Source: Pogona vitticeps (lineage: Eukaryota > Chordata > Lepidosauria > Squamata > Agamidae). Taken from it: DNA of 64,000 nt. The notes under the pieces were generated by a model. That model saw only the letters and a program-made list of their open reading frames with translations. It had not been told where the DNA came from and did not search any database. The position numbers and the translations under genes are program-made. The stretch spans positions 100,864,501 to 100,928,500 of the forward strand of contig NC_135785.1 of assembly GCF_051106095.1 (NCBI RefSeq), given 5' to 3'. Shown here piece after piece: positions 35,686-48,680 of the stretch; within the stretch, counting starts at the first letter, position 1; the number at the start of each line of letters is the position of its first letter.

Positions 35686-37578
35686 CTACACTTCACTTTC
35701 AACATAACTTTCACTGTATACAGATGAATGCCTAAGAATATAACCACTATATTATTTTGACTTAAAGAAATATTCAAATTCTGTTTCAAATCACAATGTG
35801 CAAACATGGAAGTAGAGGTGTCGCCTTGTCTCCAGAACCACTAACCCATTAAGAACTGAGACGGCCATTCTCCAGAGATCTTGGGACTGCATGCCGCCAT
35901 CCCTTGATCTTGGCTGGGATCAAGGGATGGTCCATTTGCACCCACTTGTCCTTAAATTGGGTATGTTACAAAAATGGGGCTGTCATTGTAGGAAAAAAGA
36001 TGTCTTGAGCCCTTTGGTGGTGAAGAGAGTTTTAAAAAACACAAATGTTGGATGTGTGTAAAGGGCATCAAAATGAATATGCATATGAATATGAAGTGTA
36101 ATTAGAAAGAATGAAGAATGAAGATTTTGTGAGGATACGTGTTCAAGTCTTACTCCTTGACAGAGTGGGGTGGGGTGGCTGCCTCTGGGTGCAGAAACGG
36201 AGGGGCAAGAGCAGCAACCCTGCAGGTCTTCCTTTCTTTCAGAGGAAAGAGCTATGTAGGCCATGGGTCTGTCCTTGATCCCACAAACTAACCTGTTGCC
36301 TAGGTAGGCCACTCAACAACTGTCAGTTGGCTTCTGTACATGGAATGTGGAATGCAGTTTCTTAGCCTTCTATTTAGGAGCAAAATTGTCTTGGTCTGGC
36401 CCTGACTGAACTGGAGAGAACTGTCAGTTAATGAAATACTGTTTGTTGTTTAAATTTTTTTTTAAGTAATTGAGATTTTGCTTCTGGTTTATTTTTATTT
36501 TTTTTTTACACTAATGATATATAATGTGTGGAGTACATTTCCTTTATCCCTCATCCCAGGGAGTGGCCATTGACAGATCTGTTCTCTCATAATTTGTGAG
36601 TTCTGTTATTAAAAGCTCAGGAGTTGCTTTGGCTCTCTCCAAATTGCAGAGCTGGCCCTCCAGTCCTCAGTTAATGTATCTGGCTATAAGCTGCCTTTGT
36701 CATGCTGAGCTCTCAAAAAGAAAGAAAGAAAAAGGGAGGAAAAATTCTGAATTCGTATCTCAACATCTTGAAAGGAAGCATATTAGAGTGTCTTCCCTAA
36801 ATCAAAATTGACTAATCTCCCTAATCTCTCCCGGGCTTGATGAAGCTGGAGGGATGCTTCTCAGCAGATGATGTTTGTCAGAGGCCTTAGACCAGGAAGC
36901 TGATTAGCAGAGTCCATCTTATCTGTGCATATATACCTCCAAGCTCCTCTGTAAGTTGTTATCTTGTAATGGATGGTGAACTGTGCACCGCAGAAGAGAA
37001 CAGAGGCTCCTGGAAAGCTTTTATAATTTCTGGATAATTTTGGAGAGTGGAGCAATGGCTTGATGATATACCGTACATGGAAAAGTTCCCCATTATGAGA
37101 TCCAAAGGAAATGTTTCAAGGGGATTCTTTTACAGATTGTTTTCTCAGCATGACTTCCTTTTCTATGGTATTTCACATTGCTAGAGCAGCTCTCCTAAAA
37201 CAATCTATCAGAAAAACACAGAAATCACAGCAGTATAGCCAGAGATGTCACAGATTATGCACTTGTGACTCATTTTTTTAAAAGGCATCTCTGGGCGGTT
37301 TTCCACATGAAGACAAGAAAACTGCTTTTTCCTTGCGTGAGGAGGCAGCTTGGGAGTTTTCCCATGCAGTGCTTTATTGTTGAGAAATATGTCTCATCAA
37401 GTGAAGTTGGGCTGAAGTGGATATTGTTGGAAGTAAAAGGTACCGAGGCCAGTAACAAGTAACATGACTCAATGTGGTGGGGTGAAAGGACAGATAAACG
37501 TTTGCACATGTACCTCTCATCCTTTGATTTCACGATAATTTTTTTCACTTCTGCCTCCCTTCTTTACTTCCTAAGATC
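35686..37578. other. No recognised feature
   Basis: About 1.9 kb of unique-looking DNA. A 20-bp imperfect palindrome occurs near 35894-35935 (CCCTTGATCTTGGCTGGGAT with GATCAAGGGATGG). Confidence 0.4.
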
Positions 37579-37579
37579 A

Positions 37580-37610
<31 letters not shown>

Positions 37611-37671
37611 CTTCTTCTTCTTCTTCTTCTTCTTCTTCTTCTTCTTCTTCTTCTTCTTCTTCTTCTTCTTC
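37579..37671. repeat. (CTT)n microsatellite, about 30 units
   Basis: A pure CTT/AAG tract of about 91 bp. Polypurine-polypyrimidine sequence can form triplex DNA. The poly-serine and poly-lysine frames across it are repeat artefacts. Confidence 0.97.
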
Positions 37672-38390
37672 TGTGTTTTGTCTTCTTTTCGCAGAGAGAA
37701 AGTGCCACCATCTGCTACATAATGACTACCACCAAACACCCCTCAAAAGAAGTTAGCTCTGGAGAGTTCTGTAACCAGGTTTAGTTTTTACCCCATGCTA
37801 CTTCTGAACAGATTTCCTGAAAGAATAAATGTAAATTTCTACTTTCACCTATGTTCAATTTTCCCATGTAATACCGTATCCATAAACTCAACATGGTCCA
37901 ATACACAATGCTAGGATGTGCATTCGGATTTGAAAATATACGGAATTTATGGAATAATGCCATATTTGGATACGTAGTTTTAAACTAGTTTAAGCTAGTT
38001 TATGTCACCAGAGATTAATAATTTCTGCATGATTTACTTGAAGGGAAGGGAAAAACAAATGGGTGGTGGGAAATGTTGATCCTGTATGGAATCAGTCTGA
38101 ATCATGACATATTTTGCAAAATTACTGTTCAAACATTTGATGTTTTGTATTCTGAGACTGTGAAGTACCTTCCCACATTATTTTTCTACAAAAGAAGTTA
38201 TTAAGAAATGTAGCAATCTGAGAAACTTTATATGAGAAAGCGGCTTCTTGGCAAACTATACTCATGATGCTTTGCTTTTGCACATTTCCCTCACCTCAGT
38301 CCTGAATATCATGCCCAAACTGCCTATGTTACCAAGACACCACCTACATACAGACACCACCCCTGTCTTTGCAAGAACATACCATAATTA
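37672..38390. other. No recognised feature
   Basis: Unique-looking AT-rich DNA. Confidence 0.4.
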
Positions 38391-38748
38391 TATTATGGGG
38401 ACGTGGTGGCGCTGTGGGCTAAACCGCAGAAGCCTGTGCTGCAGGGTCAGAAGACCAAGCAGTCGTAAGATCGAATCCAGGTGACGGAGTGAGCACCTGT
38501 CACTTGTCCCAGCTCCCACCAACCTAGCGGTTCGAAAGCATGCAAATGTGAGTAGATTAATAGGGACCACCTCGGTGGCAAGGTAACAGTGTTCCGTGTC
38601 TAGTCGCGCTGGCCATGTGACCACAGAAGATTGTCTTCGGACAAAACACTGGCTCTATGGCTTGGAAACGGGGATGAGCACCGCCCCCTAGAGTCGAACA
38701 CGACTGGACAAAAATTGTCAAGGAGAACCTTTACCTTTACCTTTACCA
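38391..38748 (+). mobile_element. Sauria SINE (tRNA-derived, BovB-type tail)
   Basis: About 350 bp. It has a tRNA-related head (GGGGACGTGGTGGCGCTGTG, then GGGCTAAACCGC, with a box B-like AAGATCGAATCC) and a body with CATGCAAATGTGAGTAGATT and GGCCATGTGACCACAGAAG. The tail TAGAGTCGAACACGACTGGA mirrors the BovB 3' end, followed by three ACCTTT units. The duplication ACCATAATTA lies at 38381-38390 and 38745-38754. Family knowledge: Sauria SINEs use the BovB machinery, which is abundant here. Confidence 0.93.
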
Positions 38749-38754
38749 TAATTA

Positions 38755-39415
38755 ACCACTCAGGTAAAAATCTGTTCAAATCCCTTCTGGTTTGCAAAAT
38801 AAGAACCACAACCCTCCAACACCCCACCACCGCCACTGCCAGCTGCAGAAGGAAAAAGCTGCTTTGGGAGCAAAAAAGGTGAGACTAATTCAACTCAGCA
38901 TCAGGTGGTCAGTAAAAAAATACTTCAAATTCGCATGTTAAAGAGACAGAGCAAAACCCACAGTATTTAACCATGTCATCACATTCTAAAACACAAAAGA
39001 CACAAACAATTGTATGTAATTACCTTAAGAATGGTTGTATACAAACAGCTATTGAGTGGTAACATAGCTATAGTTATGCTATATTAACATACATTGTGTT
39101 AAAAAGACTTTGTCCTTACTCCATCCACAGGGGTTGAACTTCATGAAAACATTTGTTCCTCTTAGATTCTGTCTATTCCTATATTACAATCTTTCTCCTG
39201 TTAGAATTTCCTATTTCCTGTTGGAATCTATCTCTGAAGTTCTTTTATTCAAGCATGATCACCCTGAGTTCAGAGAAAGCAGCTGGGCCTTTACTGCCTT
39301 AGGACATCTAGAAAGGTTCTTCTTATGACCTCTGATTCAAAATCGCTTCTGTTTCTACAAGTGCACCAGAACATGAAAGGAATGCTTGTACTGAGATGCT
39401 CCTTCCACTGCAGTT
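38755..39415. other. No recognised feature
   Basis: Unique-looking DNA. Confidence 0.4.
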
Positions 39416-39620
39416 GTAGTTTTAGAAGAGGTAGCTGCGTTAGTCTCTGCAGGCATATCAGGCAAAAGCCAAAGAAATAAAATGAAACGAAAAGAAATGA
39501 AACAAAAGAAAAGAAAGAGAAAAACATGTGGCACTTTAAAAGCTAACTATTATATTATATTTTTCCCACTACAGTAAATGTGGTGATTTCTACATAGATG
39601 AAGGCTTTGTATACATGCAC
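39416..39620. repeat. Sauropsid interspersed repeat, class uncertain
   Basis: AGAGGTAGCTGCGTTAGTCT at the start and AACATGTGGCACTTTAAAAG further in resemble a dispersed repeat known to me from reptiles (TAGCTGTGTTAGTCTG ... GTGGCACCTTAAAGACTAAC). An A/G-rich stretch separates the two. A related piece is at 40199-40300. Confidence 0.4.
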
Positions 39621-40198
39621 TGGATCCCTTGTCTTGTAATTGTAGTTGATTTCTGGATCTGGAAGTTTTGTTTCTTTGTTTTGGAGGGAGGGGAATGTTG
39701 TATATATTCAGTCCTGGTGGAAACAACAAAAACAACATGAGAAGAGGCCCTTATAGAACACAGACCTATTGTCTAAACATGTCCAGATGTTTCAGCAAAT
39801 GTGGAATGTGCAGAGATGGGGACGTTAATATAAAAACATTAATGATTTAATTGTTAGTGTGCTCAATAGAAATCTAAACAAGACAAACTGTTAGCCCTTT
39901 TGTCCTAGGTTTCTGTATCTGGGAAGGTGGTAGCCTGTTTATTTAGAAGATGGGAAGGAGGGGCAACTCAATCTGTGCCTATGGTAGATGGGTTTGGCTG
40001 CCTCCATACCTGGGCAGGTCTAGATGTTGTTTCTTGGACACCCCTTCCCCCAGGGTTTTAAGATCAGCAGGTAGTGGTAACGGCAGTGCCTAAACAAGCT
40101 GCATTTATCATATTGCTCCCAGGACTTTCTGGAGAGAATGGCGTCAACACTGAAGGAAACAAAACTAAGCAAAATGGGAAGGGAGTGCAGGAAAATGT

Positions 40199-40300
40199 TG
40201 TGAGACCTTAAAGACTAACAGATTTGTTTCAGTATATGTTTTCATGGGCCAAAATCTATGAACTCAAAAATTTCTCTCCAGACATGTTTGGAAATAAGTG
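40199..40300. repeat. Second fragment of the same interspersed repeat
   Basis: GTGAGACCTTAAAGACTAAC and AGATTTGTTTCAGTATATGT followed by TTTTCATGGGCCAAAATCTA match the 3' half of that repeat type. Confidence 0.45.
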
Positions 40301-40639
40301 ATCTCCCCATGCCATGTTCTAGGAACAACAGCAATGTCTCAAAGTGAAGAGGACAGCTGTGTCTGGTCCAGAATGGTCCATTTGCCTTGCTTTTGATACA
40401 TTTAGAAATGGACATGTTAGCTTTCGTCCAAGTTGTTGGTGCTTGCCACTAAAGCCCTAAACAGTTAAACTTGAAAGAATACTGATCCCAAAAGCCGGCG
40501 TGTTCTTTCCATTGATGAGACCCTTCTCCAGAGGCATTTACTGTGACAGGTACAATGGCTTAGAGTCAATGATGAGAGCAGCCCCTGTACTTCTAAGGCT
40601 CTAGATTGGGGGAGCATAGCTGGTGGGCCCAGCAGCCAT

Positions 40640-40792
40640 GTTCACACACCTGTAGGATCTGCTACTGAGTCCTGCTACTGTAATCTGCCACCTGTCAGAT
40701 ATCCTTTGATTTGTATTCCCGCACTGAGCAGGGGGTTAGACTTGATGGTCTTATAGGCCCCTTTCCAACTTCATGATTCTATGATTCTTTAA
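40640..40792 (+). mobile_element. CR1 LINE 3' end fragment
   Basis: GGTTAGACTTGATGGTCTTA, GGCCCCTTTCCAACTTC and two copies of ATGATTCT at the end match the conserved CR1 3' terminus (GACTAGATGATCTNNAGGTCCCTTCCAACNNNNATGATTCT). It is a short non-coding 3' piece. Confidence 0.75.
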
Positions 40793-40985
40793 TGCTGACA
40801 TGTGATGGCAAAGTGCAAAAGGACATTATAAGAAGCAGGAGGGGCATTTCTGGTTTGCTACCAAGATGTTCTGATTGCTTTAATAACTTACATCTATATG
40901 CCAGTGAGATTCAGCAGAATTCATTGCTATCAAATTTCAACAGTACAGTTTCCTTGAGTTTCCTGTGTATGTACTCAGGAAATAA

Positions 40986-41330
40986 TTGGAGTTTTATTTG
41001 CAACCTTGCATGCTGCCTGTAGTTTGACTGGGAGAGACTTTCCTGGGCTGGGATGATTATCTACCCAACACTAATCATCATTCCTTCCAGCATTTCATTC
41101 AAAGAGAACCATGCCCCTGCATCGAGTGTCTATTTCCTTCCTTTTTTTTCTTTTGGAGTCAGTCGTTTCATTTGCTGTTGATCAGCTCAATTGGTTACTA
41201 AATATGAATGCAATAAAGAAAACAGTATACACAAGTCTGTAATGTGAAGCAACTGTAAGTAAACTTTTTTTACTGTTTCTCCTACAAATGTCTCAGACTA
41301 AGTTACTAGTTAATGAGAAAGTGCTAGTTA
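40986..41330 (+). repeat. Dispersed repeat of unknown class, copy 2 (LTR-like)
   Basis: The partner of 3549-3890 in the same orientation, with AATAAAGAAAACAG intact as a possible polyadenylation signal at about 41211. A short local duplication (TAATGAGAAAG twice, 41312-41341) follows the end. Confidence 0.6.
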
Positions 41331-42807
41331 ATGAGAAAGGGGTGGACCTATGAATTTGTTCCTTTTTCTGCTCTATTTGTACTGCACAGCAAAGACGAAT
41401 TTTACCACTAATTAAAAGCTCTGCAACAGGCTATGACAACTTGTGACATTCCAGATATTTATAATGCAAATCCTATCATCTCTCACCATTGGCTGCCCTG
41501 GCTGGGGCTGAGGGGAGGGGTGGCTGTCTGGTGGATCACATGTTTCTGAGGTTTTTTTTAAAGTGTAAAGCTGAACAGAAAATGTGCTGTTGAGAGAAAG
41601 AAATTGTGCAGTTGGAAAGCTGATAGATGTGCAGTTGGAGAAATCAGGGAGGCTGAAACCTATTATGCATGGGTGGATGGGAGGAGAGGGCATTGGAATA
41701 AAAATTTATAACAGTATGAGAAGCCTTTGCAGAAGCTTTAAAGGCAGCTAGGATTATTCTGAACCTAGAGAAAGCACAGTGATTGAGAAGTACTGGCTTT
41801 GACATAACAAGTTTGATAAGGCAGCAGGAATAGATAGCTAACTTCAGTACTGAACTAAAGCAGATTTATAAATGAAGTGTTACTGCAGATAAGAACTTCT
41901 GACATCTATGGAGATCCCTACTGATACAGGATGTAGGGAAGGAGCAGGACATGCTTTATGTTTGCCTATCTCTTTTCTTTTCTTTTTCTCTTCTATTTTG
42001 GGGCATCTTGGCATTTCTGCTGCTGAAAAATCTGGCCTTCAAAAAAGCGAAAAGTAAAATCCTGCAGTTCCCCAATGCCTGCCTAGATTCTAAACTCTAG
42101 AATGACCTCCCTGATGTCGTAGGAAGTTGTTCTGCTTTCTGGAGGAGACGAATGTGGAGCCTACTGGTCTCAGGTAGTATTTGACTTGACTACAGATGGG
42201 CACAAACCAGAAAATTTATGAATTGGGGTGATTCATGGTTCATAGCTACCTGTGAACCATAAACCATTCCCAAACTCCGGAAAAACAAACAGGTGCGTGG
42301 TTCATTTTTCTGGTTTGTGCCTGGGGGGAGGGGAGCCTAACGCATCCACCCCCTCTGCCACCTTCACCCCCTTCCCACTGCCCCTGTCACTTCCCTACCA
42401 GTCCTTCCTCCAGCGCCTCGTCTGCCATCTTCAGAGACAGCGGCCCGGCTTCCCTTCTGGATCAGCGGTCTCTGTGCATGTGCCTGCCTATCAGCTGATT
42501 TGGATACAAATCAAATGGTGCTTGCCCACTCCAAGACAAAATTAAACGATTCCGAGTCCAGTCACTTGTTTCAGGACTTGGAAATAACAGTTCTTCCACA
42601 ATCCCCTGGCAACATGATCAGAAGGAATAGTATTTAAAAAAAGTAATCTTTCCCAATTTTCATTCAGAACTCCAGAAATGAATTAATGTGTAATCCTGTA
42701 CCATCCACTCTTGTTTACCCCACACTTTCTTCATTTAGCAATGCAATTTAGGGCAGGAGGAAAGACTGATTTTGTTGCTGGAATGAAGTGCTACTTAAAC
42801 ACTTGGT
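41331..42807. other. No recognised feature
   Basis: Unique-looking DNA without coding or repeat signature. Confidence 0.4.
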
Positions 42808-43147
<340 letters not shown>

Positions 43148-44545
43148 TAGTAGTTAGTAGTAGTTGCTGTTGTTGCTGGATCAGGTTTTGGCAGCAGCAA
43201 AAGTGTGAAGAAAATGTAAACATATATTCATTGTCATTGAAACTGCAACAAAAACAAAACTCAGGGTTGAGGAGTTTACATGGAAAACACCTGAAACATT
43301 CTGAGGGAATCAGAAAGAGTTTTTGGAAAGAAAGGGCATGTATCAGGACATGTTGAGGTTGAACATGTCTCTAAACAATAGATTTTAATTCCCCAACCCC
43401 ATCTTCACTCCACTCATTCATACAGAGAAAATACAAAAAAAAAAAAAATTAAATCTCCACATAGTTTCCCTCACTGAATCTATACTGACTGAGTTTTACG
43501 CTTTTCCCTCCAAAGTTTGTTCAGCCACTATCAACTTTTGTCTTCGGTTTGTCTCTTTATATTACTCCCAGAGGACATCAGTGAGCTCAGTCTTCAGCCC
43601 CTAGGTCTCTTCCAAAGTGGTAGGGAACAGTACTTTGTGTACATTAGCAATTACATAATTAGCAGTGTTGAACTAATTACTCCTTTTCATTTGAGTGACA
43701 CGCACAACAGACATATTGCAAAGCAGCCAGCTAAAAAAAGGATGTGTGGGTAAAGCTAGCAAAACCACCCACGGCTCCCAAATTATGATAACAGCAGAGC
43801 GGAGCCTGAGTAGATTTATGTTAGCTGCTGGTGGGTAATATATCTAGGAGAAGCACTTCTTGCAGGGACTGTCACAGATTCCAAAAACTTCTCCATCAGC
43901 ATCTTTCCTAAGGTGAATGTGGCAACCTATCTATCTCTTTATAAATAAATGGAATGACAATCTGAGATCTGATCTGGCCCACTTAAGTGATTTACAAAGT
44001 TCGGAATTCGGCCACCGTATTGAATTTATATTTGCCTGTTTCATGTAAAGATACTATTGGCACTGATGCACAATAGCTGCCATTATTTGAACGGTGGCTC
44101 AAGAAAATTTATTGTTTAGTGTGGCTTACAGTTCTCATAACTCTTAAAAGAATGTATAATTATTAAGGTATAACTGGAGTGCTTCAGGAGAGGAAGAGAG
44201 GCAAGGGTAATAACAGCAATACCTGAGGGAGTATTGTACAAAATGCTTGTGCTACACTTTAAAAAAATGTTGTGTTTTGCACAAAGATTTTTGCCCAAAA
44301 AACAAGGTTTTGTGCAAAAAAAAAAAGTTCCTGGGAGTTTTTCTCAAAAGAGTAATAACAATTTTTTAAATGCACAAATATTCTCATAATATCACCAACT
44401 AGTGAGAACACAGTTGATTTTTTAAAATTATTTTCATCAAAGACAACAAAGCTAGTGGAGATTCCTAGAACATGTTACTTGTTTATGTTATTAATGTAGC
44501 TAAAGTGACTCGGGCACAGAACAACACCTGAAATTGTTTGGAATT
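43148..44545. other. No recognised feature
   Basis: Unique-looking DNA with an A homopolymer near 43434-43448. Confidence 0.4.
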
Positions 44546-44672
44546 TAATTGCTATAATTGTATTTTTTTGTGATTTTATGCTTGTTATATTGATGTGTTT
44601 TTATCAATGTAAGCCACCCCGAGTAGACATAGTCTAGAGGGGCGGGGTAAAAATCTAATAAATAAATAAATA
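44546..44672 (+). mobile_element. L2/CR1-type LINE 3' tail
   Basis: TCAATGTAAGCCACCCCGAG, TAGACATAGTCTAGAGGGGC and GGGGTAAAAATC are followed by an AATAAATAAATA tail. This is the clearest copy of the tail also inserted at 5216-5338. Confidence 0.75.
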
Positions 44673-46256
44673 AATTGTTCTGGGCCTCAGAACCAGCGCA
44701 AGACAAGCAGGATGAGATAGTAGCTACATTGCACATCACAGGATCGTCCCTGGGTAGTAGTTTTCCATACAGGGAGATCTGAGTTACTTGTAAATAGAAC
44801 ATTTAAAGTCTTGGAAGCTCTTTAAAGCTCAAAGGCTAGATTCCATTTCAGGCACACATTCCAGTGATGGCTGAAGCCTGTGGATCCAACACAGCAATAT
44901 ATTTTGGCCTAAAACAATAGTATCATTGGGTAGAGGGCATGACTGTCTGGGGAACTTCAGAGAGCCAGATTTAGCCCAGGGGGCTGAGGTTTCCATCCCT
45001 GATTGAAAGGATTCTATAATTTAACAAGGTGTGGGCCTTTTTCAGTTCAGAGTTCATGTCTCAAATTGCCTTTTTTTTTTTTTATTACAACATCTATGTT
45101 GGCTTTCATTCAGACGTTTTCAAGGAAGGAGCTCTGCACTCAGTTGTTTGGTTCTTTTTTAAAAATACAGAAAATTTGCTTTGTAATCTTGTCCAAATAA
45201 AAATATGGAAATGCAGTTTTTTGTTGTTGTTGTTGTTTGGGAGACAATTCTAAACTCTTTTAGCTGAATTAGTTTTACAGCCAATCCACCTATTCTTTAT
45301 TTCCATCACTTTGATGAAGAACATTGAAAAGGAATCTCTGGCTTGTTCTGGGCATTCTAATAAGGAATGTTATCTTTGACAAAATAATGTGATCCATCAT
45401 TCCAGGTTTGTTGTGCCTGAGTCTGTTATTGATGCTTGGTTGCAAAAAGACACAAAGTGTAAGGATTAATGCAATCTTTCAAAGAGATTATTGCATTTTC
45501 GGTCTGCCATTGGCAACTGAAATATGGTGTAAATTTAATTGGAACTGTCTTTTTTATGCTTTATAATCAACTCTAAATTAAAGAAAAGAACAGCAAAATA
45601 AACTAGCCTGTTATAGCTTGAGTTCTTCCTAGAACTTCTTGGCAATGCTTTGTACTGAAATCTATAAAACGTAAGAGTGACCTTGTTTAAGTGGCATGAA
45701 TGAATTTTTCTCATTATATTTCTTAAGACGCAACAACAAGTTTAGTTCACATCATTGGAGCTACAGGAATGTAAAAAGAATTCAACAACTCTTTAATTTG
45801 CAAAAGTTAAGAAAAGCTTTTTAAAGTTCTTCATTACCAGTTTTTTATAGAGTCATTTTCTGTGAGCTGGTTAGGAAATATTGACCATTTGCCTATTTGA
45901 TCAATAATGGGCCGTCTAGGAGTTGTTTAGCTGGAGCTCCCGTCAACCCTGGCCCTATAGCTAAAGAATGATGGGAATTACAGTCCAACAATATCTGGAG
46001 AGTTACAAGTTGTTCACCTGCGTACCAGACAACCAGCTGCAGACAGAACAACACATTGCCAGAAAAAAAAATGGCATCTCTGTGCTGCAGAAGGAAGGAT
46101 CCTCTTGAAAACTCTGTCTTGATTCTTTATAATAGGTTGTACAATATACAGGGTGTGAAGATGTCAAGATGTTGTATCTTCCCCAACTCACTTCATTAAT
46201 TTGTTGGCTGCATTCATTCATTCACCAGCTGATAGAAGCAGGCAAATGTTCCAGTA
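44673..46256. other. No clear repeat; possible conserved non-coding stretch 45250-45720
   Basis: Apart from a possible decayed MITE at 45900-46020 (GGGAATTACAGTCCAACA), this stretch is free of repeats I recognise. 45250-45720 is AT-rich, complex and non-repetitive, the texture of conserved non-coding DNA. That impression cannot be confirmed without an alignment. Confidence 0.3.
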
Positions 46257-46258
46257 TA

Positions 46259-46672
46259 CAGTGGTGCCTCGCTTAGCGATCGCTCCATTGAGTGATGAAA
46301 TCGCTTAGCGATGGGGTTTTGGCCATCGCCAGAGCGATTGCTTAGTGATGTCCCCTATAGGGAAAAATCGCTTTGCGATGATCGCGGGGCAGCAATCATG
46401 GCAAAGCGACCCTTTTTGCACAGCTGATCGGCGGTTCCAAAATGGACGCTGGAAAAACAAAACAGCCACCCACTGTTTTGCCTCCCTTTAGAGGCACCGA
46501 AAATCGCCACCGCTATGGAGGATCTTCACATAAGGTCAGTTTTTAAGCCCAGAGGAACACATTAAACACGTTTTTATGTGTTTCTATGGGCTTTTAAAAA
46601 TCGCTTCATGATTAAATCACTTAGCAACGTTTTTCCTGGAATGGATTAACGTCGCTAAGCGAGGCACCACTG
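46259..46672. mobile_element. Tc1/mariner-type (pogo/Tigger-like) MITE, copy C
   Basis: A 414-bp element with 14-bp perfect inverted ends CAGTGGTGCCTCGC and GCGAGGCACCACTG, flanked by TA (46257-46258, 46673-46674). Complementarity extends inward (TTAGCGA near 46273 against TCGCTAA near 46652). No transposase is present. Confidence 0.93.
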
Positions 46673-46674
46673 TA

Positions 46675-46965
46675 CATTACAATAGCTGAAAGTGAACTTG
46701 AAACAAGAATGCAGTTTTGGGTGGTGGCTCCATTTTTTCTGCCATCTGCTGCAGACTCAAGCTCTTCTCTTACTGAGCAGGCAAGAAGCAGCCAAAGAAA
46801 CGAAGGCTGTTCAGTTATATTGTTCATATAATGTTTGTGTAACTTGTTGCAGCAAATTGACAAGGCGCACAGGGTTTTTGGTTATATGCCTAGTCATGCA
46901 CCTAACTGCAGAATCAAGGTGCACCCCAGCATCTCATCAATTAGTTGCAGTTAGCTACAGCATGT
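46675..46965. other. No recognised feature
   Basis: Unique-looking DNA with a short ATC repeat near 46969-46981. Confidence 0.4.
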
Positions 46966-47115
46966 TGTCATCATCATCATCTTAGAACTGCAGGGCTGGA
47001 AGGAACCCTGTGGATCATCAAGTCCAGCCCCTTTCAAGGAAGCGCAGTGGGGAATCAAACTCCCAACCTCTGGCTCCACAGCCAGAGCTCTAAACCACTG
47101 AGCTATCTCAAGCTT
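46966..47115 (-). mobile_element. tRNA-derived SINE with CR1-like tail
   Basis: On the minus strand: GAGATAGCTCAGTGGTTTAG (box A TAGCTCAGTGG), GCCAGAGGTTGGGAGTTTGA, then TTCCCC (box B region), TTGAAAGGGGCTGGACTTGA and TTCCAGCCCTGCAGTTCTAA, then an ATG trinucleotide tail. It is the best-preserved copy of this family here. Confidence 0.9.
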
Positions 47116-48537
47116 TAAGATGCTGTTGTTGAAGATCAAGCTATAGAAAGGTGATGACAGTCTGTGTCTGATCCATAATTGGTATGCATAGAACTGAAAC
47201 CTGATTCAAAGAACAGGAAAATGTAAATCTGTACCAGGTATGTCCAGTGCGTTACTGGACACAGTACTAAGTTTGTCTTTAGGGATGAGGGCAGAGTGGC
47301 CTTCAAGTATAACAGGGTATTCTAGTATATAGCCTGGAGGTATCCCTTGTCTATTTTTGAAACCTGCAGAGCCCTTGCTGATGCTAAATTTCAGCTGGGC
47401 AGCAGCTGGCCAACAAGATATACTTTCACTGTAAAACCAAGCAGATGGGTGGTCTCTGTCTCAAATGTTGATACAGAAATATTTTCAGGATAGAAGATGA
47501 ACAAAATATGACTTGTGTTGAAATGCTGATTGAAGCTTGGTATGGCTCTCCAGTTAACATTAAGAAATGTTGCACCACTCAAAAGGAGATAAACAAACAT
47601 TTTAAAATTTGAAGTCATGCAGTCTTGGAAAGTGTGCATCTTGGGCAAGCTCACCCCAGTGAGTTGCCGTGAATAATGTGGAAGACGCATGAGGCAGTAC
47701 AACAGCATGGCAGCATCTGCTGTACATGTTTAATTTTGGTTTCTCCATTGTTTAGCAGGGAGGGAAAATGTTTTGCTATTTGCATGGCCTGTATATGAGA
47801 ATTTACTAATTTGAAACAAATTGTTCCAAATTGCTCTTATGATTGGAGTGGAATACTTGCAAGACACCATCTGTGAGGTTTTCCCCAAGAAAACAGAATC
47901 ACACAAAACGAAACGCATGCTTCTTTGGTAGGAGATAAAGCTGTAGACTTTCAAATTCTGTTCAACATACTGCTTCCTGTTATGAATCCCTGATCATCAG
48001 AGGGATTTTCCTTGCCAATCATATACACTCCTCCACCATAGTGCCTTGTTTCTCATTGCCAGTTCTGCCAACAACAACACTCTGAGACAAATCTGGAGCC
48101 TTCTGTCCAAACCATCCACTGAAAGCTAGTCTGATTGTGCACCAAACTGAATGTCAATCCATGGTTACATATGACAACTCACCTTCATTGATCTTCCCTT
48201 TTTCCAAGGGTGCAGTCAGACAGCTGCAAAGGTACTTGCCTGATTGCCCTGGAAAAGGTCGCATTAATAGGAGTGATCTACCTTAAAGTGACATTTCCAT
48301 TTGCCAGGAAATTGCTTCAACACAGCCCCAAATAGCAGAAATCATGGAGACCCAGCTTTGGCACTGATCGGGGTCAGGATGGAGAACATTTCCCAGTGTG
48401 GTGTGTGATCACCAGGAAATAGATCACACCAGACTGTTTCGCAAGCAGTCCAAACTGTGATCTATTTCCTCGTGTGACCACACTCTTGAGTTTCATGCTA
48501 CATTCATATATAATCAATGTTCACATGAACATTGGAA
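47116..48537. other. No recognised feature
   Basis: Unique-looking DNA. Near 48400-48480 there is an imperfect palindrome around CAGGAAATAGATCACACCAG and GTGATCTATTTCCTCG. Confidence 0.4.
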
Positions 48538-48680
48538 TTGATGGATAGTTCAGTGTCTTAAAGCCTCTGGCTGCATAGCTAGAGGTTCACAGTTTGATTC
48601 CCCATTGTGCCTCCTTGACAGGGACTGGACTCGCTGATCCATAGGGTTCCCTGTCAGCTCTGCAGTTCTAAAGTTATATA
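48538..48680 (+). mobile_element. tRNA-derived SINE with CR1-like tail
   Basis: GATGGATAGTTCAGTGTCTT, GAGGTTCACAGTTTGATTCC, TGCCTCCTTGACAGGGACTG, GACTCGCTGATCCATAGGGT and CAGCTCTGCAGTTCTAAAG follow the family order. Confidence 0.88.

Noticed and set aside
37472-37756. Poly-serine and poly-lysine frames
   Set aside because: Products of the (CTT)n tract in different frames.
38397-38470. Possible functional tRNA gene
   Set aside because: The tRNA-like head belongs to the Sauria SINE. It does not fold as a complete cloverleaf by eye and is followed by the SINE body and BovB-type tail.
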